The position numbers and the translations under genes are program-made. From positions 62,001 to 126,000 of the forward strand of contig NZ_FWFS01000003.1 of NCBI RefSeq assembly GCF_900172375.1: a DNA stretch of 64,000 nt, in the 5' to 3' direction. Of the stretch, positions 9,678 to 18,654 are shown piece after piece. The notes beneath the pieces were generated by a model. It made no database searches and was not told the origin of the DNA. It worked only from the letters and a program-made list of their open reading frames with translations. Positions within the stretch are counted from its first letter, which is position 1. Each line of letters opens with the position of its first letter. The DNA comes from Aquimixticola soesokkakensis (GTDB lineage: Bacteria > Pseudomonadota > Alphaproteobacteria > Rhodobacterales > Rhodobacteraceae).

Positions 9678-11692
9678 TCTGCGGCCAGCGGCGCGGCGCT
9701 GCGCGCTTTGGCCTGCGCGGAACACTCGGCCATCGTCTGGCTGGCCCGCGCAATCGGGTTGGTCATGTAGAAATCCTTGACCAGCGTGCGGAAGGTGGCC
9801 GTTGCAGGCTCTTGCAGCGCCACAGGCGACCAATCGTTCTGGGCGACCGCGTCGATGGCGGCCAGATGCGGGACAGCCTCGACCAGCTTGCTGCGCAGCT
9901 GCGCAAGGCTGTCAAACGGCAGCGTCTCCCCGATTTCCGCCGACAGGGCGCGCAGGATCGCCCAGTTTTCCTTGGCTTCGCCCGGCGGGAAGGAGGCGCG
10001 CATCGCCAGTTGCGGACGGCCTTCGGTGTTGACGAAAAGGCCGTTTTCCTCCGTGTAGGCCGCGCCCGGAAGGATCAGATCGGCGCGATGCGCGCCACGA
10101 TCCCCGTGCGAGCCCTGGTAAATCACAAAGGGACCGGCAGCGATTTCGACTTCGTCCGCACCAAGGTTGTAGACCACATCGGCCCCCTCAAGCGCAGCCG
10201 TCAGCCCGCCCTCGGTAACCGCGCCCACATCCATCGCCCCGACGCGTGCCGCAGCCGTGTGCAGGATCATCAGTTTGGACTTCGTGGCCTCGGCAAGTTT
10301 CATCGCTTGCGACAGCACCGCCGCGCCATCGGCCTCTTGCAAGGCAGCCTGGCCGACGATGATCAGCGATGGCACATCAAGCACTCCGCCAAAGGTCTTT
10401 TTGTTGAGATCCACAAGCGCCGCGCGATCCGTACCGACATGGGCGTAGTCATAGGTCAGATCGACCGCCTCGCCCACAAGCCCGATTTCGGCGCCATTGG
10501 TCCATGCCTTGCGAATACGCGCGTTGATCACCGGCGCCTCGACACGGGGGTTCGTGCCGATGAGCTGGATGAATTTCGCGCTGTCGATGTCTTCGATGGT
10601 CGCCGTGCCGACATAGCCCGAGCGGTTGCCAGCGGGCAGCTTCGCGCCATCGGTGCGGCATTCGATTTTGCCGCCAAGACTGTCCACAAGCGCCTTGAGC
10701 GCAAAACTTGCCTCGACGGGGGCAAGATCCCCGACCAGAGCCGCGACCTTCTTGCCGCGCATGGCGGCGGCGGCGGCGGCGAGCGCCTCGTCCCAACCGG
10801 CTTTGCGCAGCTTGCCGTTTTCACGGATGTAGGGGGTATCCAGACGCTGGCGGCGCAGACCATCCCAGATGAAGCGCGTCTTGTCGGAAATCCATTCCTC
10901 GTTCACCCCGTCGTGGTTGCGCGGCAAAATGCGCATCACTTCACGCCCCTTGGTGTCGACCCGGATGTTCGAGCCGACCGCATCCATCACGTCGATGGAC
11001 TCGGTTTTGGACAGCTCCCAAGGACGCGCCGTAAAGGCATAGGGTTTGGAGGTCAGCGCGCCGACGGGGCACAGGTCGATGATGTTGCCCTGAAGGTTGG
11101 AGTCGAGCGTCTGGTTCAGATAGCTGGTGATTTCCGCATCCTCGCCGCGACCGGTCTGGCCCATCTGGGTGATCCCCGCCACCTCGGAGGTAAAGCGCAC
11201 GCAGCGGGTGCAGGAAATGCACCGCGTCATGGTCGTGGCAACCAGCGGCCCGAGATCGAGGTCTTCAGAGGCGCGTTTTGGTTCGCGATACCGCGAGAAG
11301 TCCACGCCGTAAGCCATTGCCTGGTCTTGCAAATCACACTCGCCGCCCTGATCGCAGATCGGGCAATCGAGCGGGTGGTTGATCAGCAGGAATTCCATCA
11401 CGCCTTCGCGGGCCTTTTTGACCATGGGCGAGTTCGTCTTGACCACAGGCGGCGCGCCATCGGGACCGGGGCGCATGTCCTTGACCTGCATCGCGCAAGA
11501 GGCGGCGGGTTTGGGCGGGCCACCGACGACCTCGACCAGACACATGCGGCAGTTGCCGGCGATCGACAGGCGCTCGTGATAGCAGAAGCGCGGCACTTCG
11601 ATCCCTGCGACCTCGCAGGCCTGAAGGATGGTCATAGCCGGATCGACTTCGATCTCTTTGCCGTCGATGATGAGTTTGCGCAAATCTGCCAT
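9674..11692 (-). CDS. nuoG: NADH-quinone oxidoreductase subunit G
   Basis: Large iron-sulfur subunit of the peripheral arm (672 aa). Cluster ligands in order are N1b 2Fe-2S Cys37, 48, 51, 66; N5 His106, Cys110, 113, 119 ([14 protein letters not shown]); and N4 Cys158, 161, 164, 208 (CISCTRC ... LCPVGAL). No extra CxxC set for the N7 cluster of E. coli NuoG is seen, so this is the shorter mitochondrial-like form. The C-terminal ~430 residues are the molybdopterin-oxidoreductase-derived fold without cofactor. The start is ATG 11692, seven bases after the preceding stop. The stop overlaps the GTG of the lipoprotein gene. Confidence 0.98.
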   Translation of the reverse strand: MADLRKLIIDGKEIEVDPAMTILQACEVAGIEVPRFCYHERLSIAGNCRMCLVEVVGGPPKPAASCAMQVKDMRPGPDGAPPVVKTNSPMVKKAREGVMEFLLINHPLDCPICDQGGECDLQDQAMAYGVDFSRYREPKRASEDLDLGPLVATTMTRCISCTRCVRFTSEVAGITQMGQTGRGEDAEITSYLNQTLDSNLQGNIIDLCPVGALTSKPYAFTARPWELSKTESIDVMDAVGSNIRVDTKGREVMRILPRNHDGVNEEWISDKTRFIWDGLRRQRLDTPYIRENGKLRKAGWDEALAAAAAAMRGKKVAALVGDLAPVEASFALKALVDSLGGKIECRTDGAKLPAGNRSGYVGTATIEDIDSAKFIQLIGTNPRVEAPVINARIRKAWTNGAEIGLVGEAVDLTYDYAHVGTDRAALVDLNKKTFGGVLDVPSLIIVGQAALQEADGAAVLSQAMKLAEATKSKLMILHTAAARVGAMDVGAVTEGGLTAALEGADVVYNLGADEVEIAAGPFVIYQGSHGDRGAHRADLILPGAAYTEENGLFVNTEGRPQLAMRASFPPGEAKENWAILRALSAEIGETLPFDSLAQLRSKLVEAVPHLAAIDAVAQNDWSPVALQEPATATFRTLVKDFYMTNPIARASQTMAECSAQAKARSAAPLAAE

Positions 11693-11698
11693 TTCACC

Positions 11699-12124
11699 TT
11701 ACCTGTGTTTCTTGATCAGCGTGGACAGCACCGAAAGCTGCCCCTCCAGATCACGTTCTGCGTAGGCGCAAAGCGCCCGCGTGTCATCTATCGTCGCGCC
11801 GTGGGGCGCAAGGAATACTTCAGCCTCTTGAGCGATTTGCCCCAGATAGGCCGCATCGTTCAGCGTCGAAATCTCGTCGACCGCATAGCCGCGCGCCGCG
11901 ACGATTTTCATCGTCTCCTGCGCCAGTTGCGCATTGCCCGCGATCTCCAGATCAAGCCGCTTGCAGTTTTGCGCCGCCGTCGAGGCGAGCATCGAAAACA
12001 TCATGTTGCGCGCCACATCGGGATCCGCAGCAAGGCTTGTCTGGGCCCAAGCGCCCTGACCTGCCCCCTGCGCAGCAAGCAGCGCCAAAGCCGCCACTTT
12101 GGCGATATGCAGCGCGCGCACCAT
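11699..12124 (-). CDS. Secreted DUF5333-like protein, downstream copy of a tandem pair
   Basis: A 141-aa secreted protein of unknown function. The start MVRALHIAKVAALALLAAQ at 12124 gives a clear signal peptide ending near AWAQ (about residue 27). The mature part aligns without gaps over about 55 residues with the preceding gene product: N-x-M, a Cys in NCKRLD, VAARGY-xxxxI, then a second Cys in RALC. The two conserved cysteines probably form a disulfide. Its start overlaps the stop of the upstream copy by one base (TAATG), so the two are made together. I believe this matches the Rhodobacterales DUF5333 family, but this is from memory. Confidence 0.75.
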   Translation of the reverse strand: MVRALHIAKVAALALLAAQGAGQGAWAQTSLAADPDVARNMMFSMLASTAAQNCKRLDLEIAGNAQLAQETMKIVAARGYAVDEISTLNDAAYLGQIAQEAEVFLAPHGATIDDTRALCAYAERDLEGQLSVLSTLIKKHR

Positions 12125-12540
12125 TATTTCGCCCTCAACAACGAGCCGATCAGGCTCTGGCTGGCGATTTCCTGAGTGCCCAATGTGCACAGGTCAGCCG
12201 ACACTTTGGGGTCCAAGCCCTTGGAGGCGACATAGGCCTCGCCAAGCTTGCGAATGCGCGCCTTTTCGGCCTTGCTTTCGACATAGGCCTTGATCTGGGC
12301 GTCGGAATACCCAAGGTCGGAGGCCACGCCGCGCAGCGTCCAGAGATAGTTCAACCCCTTGAGCTTACGCGCGTCGATACTGTCGCATTTCTCGCTCACC
12401 TCATAGGCAATCGCGACCTGCAACATGGAATTGTCGATACGGGCCTGATCGCGCAGGGGCGGCAATTCAACGGCCTGAACAGCCGTCGTCATCAGCCCCA
12501 AAAGAGCAGTGGCAGACAGGATATGTGGAAAGATATTCAT
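12124..12540 (-). CDS. Secreted DUF5333 family protein, upstream copy of a tandem pair
   Basis: A 138-aa secreted protein of unknown function. The signal peptide is MNIFPHILSATALLGLMT with cleavage near VQA (residue 23). The mature domain has a Cys in SEKCDSID, the core GVASDLGYSDAQI, and a second Cys in SADLC, spaced as in its downstream neighbour apart from one residue. GGAG lies eight bases before the ATG. It sits between nuoF and nuoG in the complex I operon, so a role in complex I assembly or stability at the periplasmic face is a reasonable guess, but nothing in the sequence shows an activity. Confidence 0.8.
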   Translation of the reverse strand: MNIFPHILSATALLGLMTTAVQAVELPPLRDQARIDNSMLQVAIAYEVSEKCDSIDARKLKGLNYLWTLRGVASDLGYSDAQIKAYVESKAEKARIRKLGEAYVASKGLDPKVSADLCTLGTQEIASQSLIGSLLRAK

Positions 12541-12544
12541 AGGG

Positions 12545-12835
12545 TTACTCCGCTTTGACCGGCTTGCACGACATGTCGCGGTGCAAACGGGCCTCTTTCA
12601 GAAATGACCAGCCAAAGGCTGCGTCACTGTCCCCATGGTCGTGTTTTTTGGCGATGGGTCTTATGCCCTCGTCCAAGATCGCGTCAAAACGCGCATAGTG
12701 GCCGACGGGCCCAACGCTGCGCCTATCCGCCGCGCAAGCCCACGCCCCCATGCAGCCGCCCACGCGCGCGACATCGGCCGGCGCGATGTGCCGTCCGGTG
12801 TCGCGTTGCGCAAATTGGGGGCCGCTGGGCTGCAT
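12545..12835 (-). CDS. Hypothetical 96-residue protein between nuoF and the secreted pair
   Basis: Fills the otherwise empty 300-base gap between nuoF and the secreted pair. ATG 12835 has GGAG about 14 bases upstream and comes 9 bases after the nuoF stop; the TAA is 4 bases before the next ATG. Third codon positions are mostly G or C, like the neighbours. The protein has four cysteines (one in GGCMGAW, one in WACAAD, one in MSCKP) and a charged C-terminal half (KKHDHGDSDAAFGWSFLKEARLHRD). No signal peptide or membrane segment is visible. I do not recognise the family. It could be a lineage-specific nuo-associated gene, or a chance frame if the gap is untranslated. Confidence 0.55.
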   Translation of the reverse strand: MQPSGPQFAQRDTGRHIAPADVARVGGCMGAWACAADRRSVGPVGHYARFDAILDEGIRPIAKKHDHGDSDAAFGWSFLKEARLHRDMSCKPVKAE

Positions 12836-12844
12836 GGTCCGGGC

Positions 12845-14140
12845 TTACTCCGCTGCCACGGCCGAAACGCGGCCGGTTTTCTTGTATTTGATGCGGTCCT
12901 CGATCTCGTTGCGAAAGTGACGCACGAGGCCCTGGATCGGCCAGGCGGCCGCATCGCCAAGCGCACAGATCGTGTGGCCTTCGACCTGTTTCGTCACCGC
13001 CAGCAGCATGTCGATTTCCTCGACCTCCGCATCGCCGGTGACCAGACGGTCCATCACGCGGCTCATCCAGCCGGTGCCTTCGCGGCACGGCGTACACTGG
13101 CCGCAGCTTTCGTGTTTGAAGAACTTCGACAGGCGCCAGACCGCTTTGATCACATCTGTGGATTGGTCCATGACGATCATACAGCCGGTGCCAAAGGAGG
13201 ATTTATTCTCCCGCATCCAGTCGAAATCCATGATGGCGTCTTCCAGTGCCTCTTTGGGCAGAACGGGGCAAGAGGCACCGCCCGGAATGATGGCTTTGAG
13301 GTTGTCCCAGCCGCCGCGCACCCCGCCGCCGTGACGCTCGATCATCTCGCGCACGGTGAGCGACATTTGCTCTTCAAAGACCGAAGGGCTGTTCACGTGA
13401 CCGGTGATGGCAAACAGTTTGGTGCCCGCATTGTTGGGGCGACCGAAACCGGCAAACCACTCGGGCCCGCGGCGCAGGATCGTTGGGGCCACGGCGATGG
13501 ATTCAACGTTGTTCACCGTGGTCGGGCAGCCATAGAGACCGGCACCGGCCGGAAACGGCGGTTTCATCCGCGGCATGCCTTTTTTGCCCTCGAGGCTTTC
13601 GATCAGCGCGGTTTCCTCGCCACAGATATAGGCCCCTGCCCCGTGGTGCAGATAGAGGTCGAAATCCCAGCCGGATTTGGCGGCATTCTTGCCCAACAGA
13701 CCGGCATCATAGCATTCGTCGATGGCCGCTTGCAGCACTTCCTTCTCGCGGATGTACTCGCCCCGGATGTAGATATAGGCCGCATTCGCCCCGATCGCGA
13801 AAGAGGCAATCAGCGCGCCCTCGATCAGCGTATGCGGATCGTGACGCATGATTTCGCGGTCTTTACAGGTCGCAGGCTCGGATTCATCGGCGTTGATCAC
13901 CAGATAGGCCGGACGCCCGTCGCTCTCCTTGGGCATGAAGGACCATTTGAGGCCGGTGGGAAAGCCCGCACCGCCGCGACCCCGCAGGCCAGAGGCCTTC
14001 ATCTGGTCGATGATCCAGTCACGGCCCTTGCCGATGATGTCTGCCGTGCCATCCCAATGGCCGCGCGACTGCGCGCCTTTGAGGCTACGGTCGTGCATCC
14101 CGTAGAGGTTCGTGAAGATCCGGTCCTGATCCTTGAGCAT
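12845..14140 (-). CDS. nuoF: NADH-quinone oxidoreductase subunit F
   Basis: NADH-binding flavoprotein of the peripheral arm (431 aa). It accepts hydride from NADH on FMN and passes electrons to the N3 4Fe-4S cluster. The FMN/NADH glycine-rich stretch [16 protein letters not shown] is at residues 51-66, the second nucleotide segment [15 protein letters not shown] at about 171-185, and the cluster ligands are Cys346, 349, 352 ([11 protein letters not shown]) and Cys392 (ICALGDAA). The length is standard. It is separated from nuoE by two small genes, whereas in E. coli the two are adjacent. Confidence 0.98.
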   Translation of the reverse strand: MLKDQDRIFTNLYGMHDRSLKGAQSRGHWDGTADIIGKGRDWIIDQMKASGLRGRGGAGFPTGLKWSFMPKESDGRPAYLVINADESEPATCKDREIMRHDPHTLIEGALIASFAIGANAAYIYIRGEYIREKEVLQAAIDECYDAGLLGKNAAKSGWDFDLYLHHGAGAYICGEETALIESLEGKKGMPRMKPPFPAGAGLYGCPTTVNNVESIAVAPTILRRGPEWFAGFGRPNNAGTKLFAITGHVNSPSVFEEQMSLTVREMIERHGGGVRGGWDNLKAIIPGGASCPVLPKEALEDAIMDFDWMRENKSSFGTGCMIVMDQSTDVIKAVWRLSKFFKHESCGQCTPCREGTGWMSRVMDRLVTGDAEVEEIDMLLAVTKQVEGHTICALGDAAAWPIQGLVRHFRNEIEDRIKYKKTGRVSAVAAE

Positions 14141-14152
14141 CGCTCTTATCCT

Positions 14153-14371
14153 TCAGCCTTTCTGACGCGAACGCCAGATCTGGTACACGTTCACCAGCGC
14201 CCACAAAAAGGCCGCCAGTGCTGCGAAATCAAACAGGAAAACGTAACGCGGGGCGAGCCCCAACCGTCCTCCCAACCATTGCGCCCCAAGCCAGAACATC
14301 ATGGTGAACGCGATCACAAGGGCCGTGGCCCGTGCGCGTTTTGCCAGTTTCTGTTCCTCGTCGGGCGCCAT
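14153..14371 (-). CDS. Small two-helix membrane protein (DUF5337-like)
   Basis: A 72-aa protein with a charged N-terminus (MAPDEEQKLAKRARA), two hydrophobic helices (about residues 17-34 and 42-62) and a basic tail (IWRSRQKG). The start is ATG 14371, three bases after the stop of the preceding gene; nuoF follows after 12 bases. The size, topology and place in the nuo cluster match what I recall as DUF5337 of Rhodobacterales. It is a plausible complex I-associated membrane peptide, but no catalytic residue is visible. Confidence 0.75.
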   Translation of the reverse strand: MAPDEEQKLAKRARATALVIAFTMMFWLGAQWLGGRLGLAPRYVFLFDFAALAAFLWALVNVYQIWRSRQKG

Positions 14372-14374
14372 AAG

Positions 14375-15139
14375 TTACTCTTTGTACACGCCGCCGGCTT
14401 TCACGCGGTCGGCAAAGTCCGTTTCCCCGCCAGAGGCGAGGATTTTCGATTGGCCGATCCAGTCATCGCGCTCGATGCGGCCCTTGAATTTCAAACGTGC
14501 ATCGACCCAGGCCACCTGCGCAGGCGTGAAGGCCGCAATCTGGTCGAAATGCCAGAACCCGAGGCTGTTCAACTGCGCCTCAAGCTTGGGCCCCACCCCT
14601 TTGAGTTGCTTGAGGTCATCCCCGACACCGCCGCGCGGAGCGCTGAGGGTTTCGGGCGCGACCTCGATGGTGTCGCTCTGCGTGTCGCTCGAAACCGGCG
14701 CGTCAAGCATGGGCTCGGCCACGGCAGGATTCATCACGCTCGCGCCGTTCTCGCCACTGTGATGGGACGCGGCGGGTTCGACCGGTGCCGGCGTGACGGG
14801 CGCAGCGTCCGCCACTGCGGGATCAGCCACTGCGGGCTCAGCCGGTGCGGGGGTCGCCGGAGCGGGGGTCGCCGGTGCGGATTGCGACGCAGGGCTTGGG
14901 CTGGCCATCGCAGCGGCGACGGGGGCCGCGTCCGGCTTTTGCGAAACGGCGACCTCAACGTCATCCATCCAGCCGATCCACAACAGGATGGCCACGAGAA
15001 ACGCCACAAGAACGCCAATCAAAAGCGACGCGACAATGCTGTAGCTCGCAAGAAACAGCAGCCCGAGAAAACTCAGGACACCTGCAATCGCAGCTATCAG
15101 AAAAATCGTTGTGCGTCTCTTTGTCTGCATCTCGTTCAT
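14375..15139 (-). CDS. Membrane-anchored protein with C-terminal H3TH/helix-hairpin-helix domain
   Basis: A 254-aa protein in three parts. Residues 10-57 are two closely spaced membrane helices. Residues 65-165 are a low-complexity Ala/Pro linker with TPAPATPAPAEP-type repeats. Residues 172-254 are a compact domain starting [20 protein letters not shown] and ending GRIERDDWIGQSKILASGGE. The GVGPKLE hairpin is the helix-hairpin-helix signature of the predicted flap-endonuclease-like H3TH family. The same domain, very similar, ends the neighbouring NuoE. Whether it binds nucleic acid or has become a protein-protein module is open. The start is ATG 15139; an in-frame ATG four codons later is an alternative. 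Confidence 0.8.
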   Translation of the reverse strand: MNEMQTKRRTTIFLIAAIAGVLSFLGLLFLASYSIVASLLIGVLVAFLVAILLWIGWMDDVEVAVSQKPDAAPVAAAMASPSPASQSAPATPAPATPAPAEPAVADPAVADAAPVTPAPVEPAASHHSGENGASVMNPAVAEPMLDAPVSSDTQSDTIEVAPETLSAPRGGVGDDLKQLKGVGPKLEAQLNSLGFWHFDQIAAFTPAQVAWVDARLKFKGRIERDDWIGQSKILASGGETDFADRVKAGGVYKE

Positions 15140-15203
15140 CGCGTTACCTTTGCAAAACCCGTCCCGCAGCCCGTGGCGCGGTCACACTCGTTACTGTTTA
15201 CAC

Positions 15204-16526
15204 TCAATATTTTGCACGTTTGGAAAATTCGGTCTCTTCGCCGCTCGCTAGCAGCTTGGCCTGAGCGACCCAATCGTCGCGCGACGCACGGCCTTTGAAG
15301 CCCTCAAGGTTGGCATCCACCCAAGCCAGCTCATCCGCTTCCCAGGCAGCGACCTGATCAAAATGGTAAATGCCCATGCTGTTGAGCAGCTTTTCCAACT
15401 TTGGCCCCACGCCTTTGATCATTTTCAGATCATCGGCATTGCCGTCGCGCGCTGCGCTCAGCATGGCGGGCTTGCGGCCCGTATCGGCCTCGTTTTCCGC
15501 AGCTGCTTCGGCTTTGGCGGCACGACGCGCACGCCGCTCTGCCCGCAGGGCTTTGACCTCTTCGGGCGACAGCTTGGCCTCCTCAGAGGCGTCACTTTCG
15601 GCGGCATCGGGGTTGGATTTGCCCTCGGGCGCGCCCTTGTTGACAGCGGTTGCTTCCTGTTCGGTCACGCCGGTGCCATCGACCGGCTTGCCCTTGGCGG
15701 GGCGCGGTTCGGTGACATCGGCGGGCACCGTGGCGGTGTCGGTGTTCACCCGCGGCGCCGCTTCGGCTTTGGGCGAATTGGCAACCGGCGTTGCGCGCTT
15801 GTCCGCGTCCAGCGCACCATGCGAAATCCACGGGGTCAGCAGCGGCACTTCGGTGCCGTCAATCCGTTTCAACCCGTCGCGCACATCCATCTGCCGCGAC
15901 ACGGTGGCATTATAGGCGGGCTTGTCGTCGCCCACCTCGGTCAGGGCCACCAGACCGCTCACCGGCTCCGCCGCAAAGCGACCGTTCTGCGGGCCGGGCT
16001 GGACGAATTTGCCCTCGGCCATATCCGACAGCATCTGGCGGAAGCCCTCGGCGGTCAGGTCCTCGTAGTAATCCTTGCCAATCGCCGCCATCGGCGCGTT
16101 GGTGCAGGCGCCGAGGCATTCGACCTCTTCCCACGAAAACTTGCCATCTGCCGAGAGTTCATGCGGGTTGGGCGCGATCACCTCTTTGCACACATCGATC
16201 AGATCGCCCGCGCCGCAAATCATGCAGGTCGTGGTGCCGCAAATCTGGATATGGGCCACCTGACCAACCGGTTGCAGATGGAACATGAAGTAGAATGTCG
16301 CCACCTCGAGCGCGCGGATATGCGCCATGCCCAGCATGTCGGCGATGTATTCCATCGCAGGCTGGCTCAACCAGCCCTCTTGTTCCTGCGCGCGGTAGAG
16401 CAGCGGAATGATCGCCGAAGCCTGACGGCCTGCGGGATATTTCGCGATCTGGCCCTCGGCCCACGCAAGGTTGTCAGCAGTAAAAGCGAAAGAAGCCGGT
16501 TGATCCGACGCGAGACGACGCAGCAT
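15204..16526 (-). CDS. nuoE: NADH-quinone oxidoreductase subunit E with C-terminal H3TH domain
   Basis: Holds the N1a 2Fe-2S cluster next to the FMN site of NuoF. Residues 1-185 are the normal thioredoxin-like subunit with cluster ligands Cys96, Cys101, Cys137 and Cys141. It is then extended far beyond the usual ~170-240 aa to 440. Residues about 186-240 are of unknown type, 240-355 are a charged low-complexity linker ([17 protein letters not shown]), and 365-440 are a helix-hairpin-helix domain ([20 protein letters not shown] ... [16 protein letters not shown]). The start overlaps the nuoD stop (TAATG). A 64-base gap separates it from the membrane-anchored paralogue of the extra domain. Long NuoE forms are, as I recall, known in Rhodobacter relatives. 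Confidence 0.96.
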   Translation of the reverse strand: MLRRLASDQPASFAFTADNLAWAEGQIAKYPAGRQASAIIPLLYRAQEQEGWLSQPAMEYIADMLGMAHIRALEVATFYFMFHLQPVGQVAHIQICGTTTCMICGAGDLIDVCKEVIAPNPHELSADGKFSWEEVECLGACTNAPMAAIGKDYYEDLTAEGFRQMLSDMAEGKFVQPGPQNGRFAAEPVSGLVALTEVGDDKPAYNATVSRQMDVRDGLKRIDGTEVPLLTPWISHGALDADKRATPVANSPKAEAAPRVNTDTATVPADVTEPRPAKGKPVDGTGVTEQEATAVNKGAPEGKSNPDAAESDASEEAKLSPEEVKALRAERRARRAAKAEAAAENEADTGRKPAMLSAARDGNADDLKMIKGVGPKLEKLLNSMGIYHFDQVAAWEADELAWVDANLEGFKGRASRDDWVAQAKLLASGEETEFSKRAKY

Positions 16527-17734
16527 TAGCGGTCAACCTCCCCGAAAACGATGTCCATAGTGCCGATGAGCGCTGCCACGTCGGCCAGCTGATGGCCTTT
16601 CGCAACATGGTCCATCGCCTGAAGATGCAGATACCCCGGTGCGCGCAGCTTGGCGCGGTAGGGTTTGTTGGTGCCATCAGCGACCAGATAGACGCCGAAT
16701 TCGCCCTTGGGCGCTTCCACGGCGGCGTAGACTTCGCCGGCGGGAACGTGAAAGCCCTCGGTGTAGAGTTTGAAATGGTGGATCAGGCTTTCCATCGAGC
16801 GTTTCATATCGCCGCGCTTGGGGGGCGTGATCTTGCCACGCGCCAGAACGTCGCCTTTTTCCACGCGCAGTTTCGCGATGCACTGCTTCATGATCTTCAC
16901 CGACTCGCGCATCTCTGCGACACGGCACAGATAGCGGTCGTAGCAGTCGCCGTTCTTGCCGACAGGGATCTGGAATTCCATCTCGTCGTAGCATTCATAG
17001 GGCTGCGAGCGGCGCAAATCCCACGGCAGGTTCGAGCCGCGCGCCATGATCCCCGAAAAGCCCCATTGCTGGATTTCTTCTTCGGTGATGATGCCGATAT
17101 CAACGTTGCGCTGTTTGAAAATGCGGTTTTCGGTGATCAGGCTTTCGATGTCGTCGATCAGCGACGGGAAGGTGTCGCACCACGCGTCAATGTCATCGAT
17201 CAGCGCCGGCGGCAGGTCCTGATGAACCCCGCCGGGGCGGAAATAGGCCGCGTGAAAGCGGGCGCCCGATGCGCGTTCATAAAAGATGCACAGCTCTTCG
17301 CGGGCGGTAAAGCCCCAGAGCGGCGGCGTCAGCGCGCCAACGTCCATCGCCTGCGTCGTGACGTTCAGCAGGTGGTTCAGGATGCGCCCGATTTCGCAGT
17401 AAAGTACGCGGATCAGCGAGGCACGGCGCGGCACTTCGACACCGGTGAGTTTTTCAATCGCCAGACACCAGGCATGTTCCTGATTCATCGGCGCCACGTA
17501 GTCGAGGCGGTCGAAATAGGGCAGGTTTTGCAGGTAGGTGCGGCTTTCCATCAACTTTTCGGTGCCGCGGTGCAGCAGGCCGATGTGCGGATCGCAACGC
17601 TCGACAATTTCACCGTCCAGCTCAAGCACCAGACGCAACACGCCGTGCGCGGCGGGGTGCTGGGGCCCGAAGTTGATGTTGAAATTCCGGATCTTCTGTT
17701 CGCCCGTCAGGACATCTTCGAAGTTGCCGTCCAT
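16526..17734 (-). CDS. nuoD: NADH-quinone oxidoreductase subunit D
   Basis: 49-kDa-type subunit (402 aa), related to NiFe-hydrogenase large subunits. It forms the quinone-binding pocket with NuoB. The signature [19 protein letters not shown] begins at residue 21, followed by [14 protein letters not shown] (quinone-site His and the conserved helix) and the C-terminal DIVFGEVDR. It is separate from nuoC, unlike the fused NuoCD of E. coli. The start is ATG 17734, three bases after the sulfotransferase stop. Confidence 0.98.
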   Translation of the reverse strand: MDGNFEDVLTGEQKIRNFNINFGPQHPAAHGVLRLVLELDGEIVERCDPHIGLLHRGTEKLMESRTYLQNLPYFDRLDYVAPMNQEHAWCLAIEKLTGVEVPRRASLIRVLYCEIGRILNHLLNVTTQAMDVGALTPPLWGFTAREELCIFYERASGARFHAAYFRPGGVHQDLPPALIDDIDAWCDTFPSLIDDIESLITENRIFKQRNVDIGIITEEEIQQWGFSGIMARGSNLPWDLRRSQPYECYDEMEFQIPVGKNGDCYDRYLCRVAEMRESVKIMKQCIAKLRVEKGDVLARGKITPPKRGDMKRSMESLIHHFKLYTEGFHVPAGEVYAAVEAPKGEFGVYLVADGTNKPYRAKLRAPGYLHLQAMDHVAKGHQLADVAALIGTMDIVFGEVDR

Positions 17735-17737
17735 ATC

Positions 17738-18649
17738 TCAGACCCTCACCATGTTGGCATGCCACCGCTGCGGCAACATCCCTAAGGTTTCTTCCACATA
17801 GGCATAATGCGGGGCGAGGAATTCCTGCGCCTCCCGCTTTTGCCGCTCGTTCATTTTGATCTTCACGCCCTCATGCACCCGTTTGTCCGTATCGGCAGGC
17901 ATCGGGTCGAGGCCAAGAAAATCGCAAAGTTCCGTCACCCCCTCGGGCGTGATCAGCTGTTCGTTAAAGGCCAGCATCAGCTTGGCCTGTGGCACGGCGC
18001 GTTTCAGCTTGGCCACAATCGCAGGGTAATCGCCCCGCGTTAAAATATCCGCCTCGGCGCCCTTGCGCACAATCTGATTGAGCATCCGGCGCGACTTTTG
18101 CACCACATCCTCATCCGCCTTGGCCTGGCGCGACGCATTCATCCGCACGTGGCTCCAGAGCCGGTCCAGCGGATCGCGCATCAAAAACACGACGCGCACA
18201 TCCTCGGCCATCCCGGCCATCGCCTTGAGCCGTTCCTCGCTGAGCAGCGCATAGGCCGGGGTGATGTCGCCCACAACGCGGACCTCCTGCCCGATCACCT
18301 TGGCGCGCGCCTCAACCCCGTCGTACAGATAGGCCAGATAGGCGGCCTCATCGACGGTTCCGGCCTCGATCAGCGCCAAGATCTGCGTCGCATCGGCAAT
18401 CCGGCGCGTCAGCCAGTTGTGCCACTCCGTCCCGGCCTCAAGCGTGGCAAGTTTCGCCGCATCCGCCTTGATCTGGCCCTTCAGACCGTTGGCAACCCAG
18501 CCCGCCTTCAGGTCGATGGCATCAAAGTAATGCACTTCTTTGACCGTCCGCATCCAGACCTGCGGGTGCCCTTCCAGATAGTCGTACAACCACGACGTTC
18601 CGGCCTTGGTCGCACCAACGCAAATCAGGACTGTGGGCTTTCGGGCCAA
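17738..18649 (-). CDS. Sulfotransferase family protein inserted between nuoC and nuoD
   Basis: A 303-aa protein with the PAPS-binding signatures of sulfotransferases: the 5'-phosphosulfate loop ATKAGTSWLYDYL (residues 13-25) and the 3'-phosphate motif VVFLMRDPLDRLWSH (153-167). KEVHYFD at 37-43 is also typical of the prokaryotic sulfotransferase family. It would move sulfate from PAPS to an unknown acceptor. The start is a TTG at 18649; no upstream ATG or GTG is possible before the nuoC stop six bases away, and the next Met is inside the fold. AGGGG precedes the TTG by about nine bases. There is no signal peptide. It is co-oriented and closely packed with nuoC and nuoD, so it must be co-transcribed, which is unusual for a complex I operon. 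Confidence 0.85.
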   Translation of the reverse strand: MARKPTVLICVGATKAGTSWLYDYLEGHPQVWMRTVKEVHYFDAIDLKAGWVANGLKGQIKADAAKLATLEAGTEWHNWLTRRIADATQILALIEAGTVDEAAYLAYLYDGVEARAKVIGQEVRVVGDITPAYALLSEERLKAMAGMAEDVRVVFLMRDPLDRLWSHVRMNASRQAKADEDVVQKSRRMLNQIVRKGAEADILTRGDYPAIVAKLKRAVPQAKLMLAFNEQLITPEGVTELCDFLGLDPMPADTDKRVHEGVKIKMNERQKREAQEFLAPHYAYVEETLGMLPQRWHANMVRV

Positions 18650-18654
18650 GCGGC

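Noticed and set aside
9659-12175. 838-codon plus-strand open frame
   Set aside because: Antisense shadow of nuoG and the following secreted-protein gene; composition is shadow-like.
12635-15298. 887-codon plus-strand open frame
   Set aside because: Antisense to nuoF and the H3TH protein; no recognisable domain.
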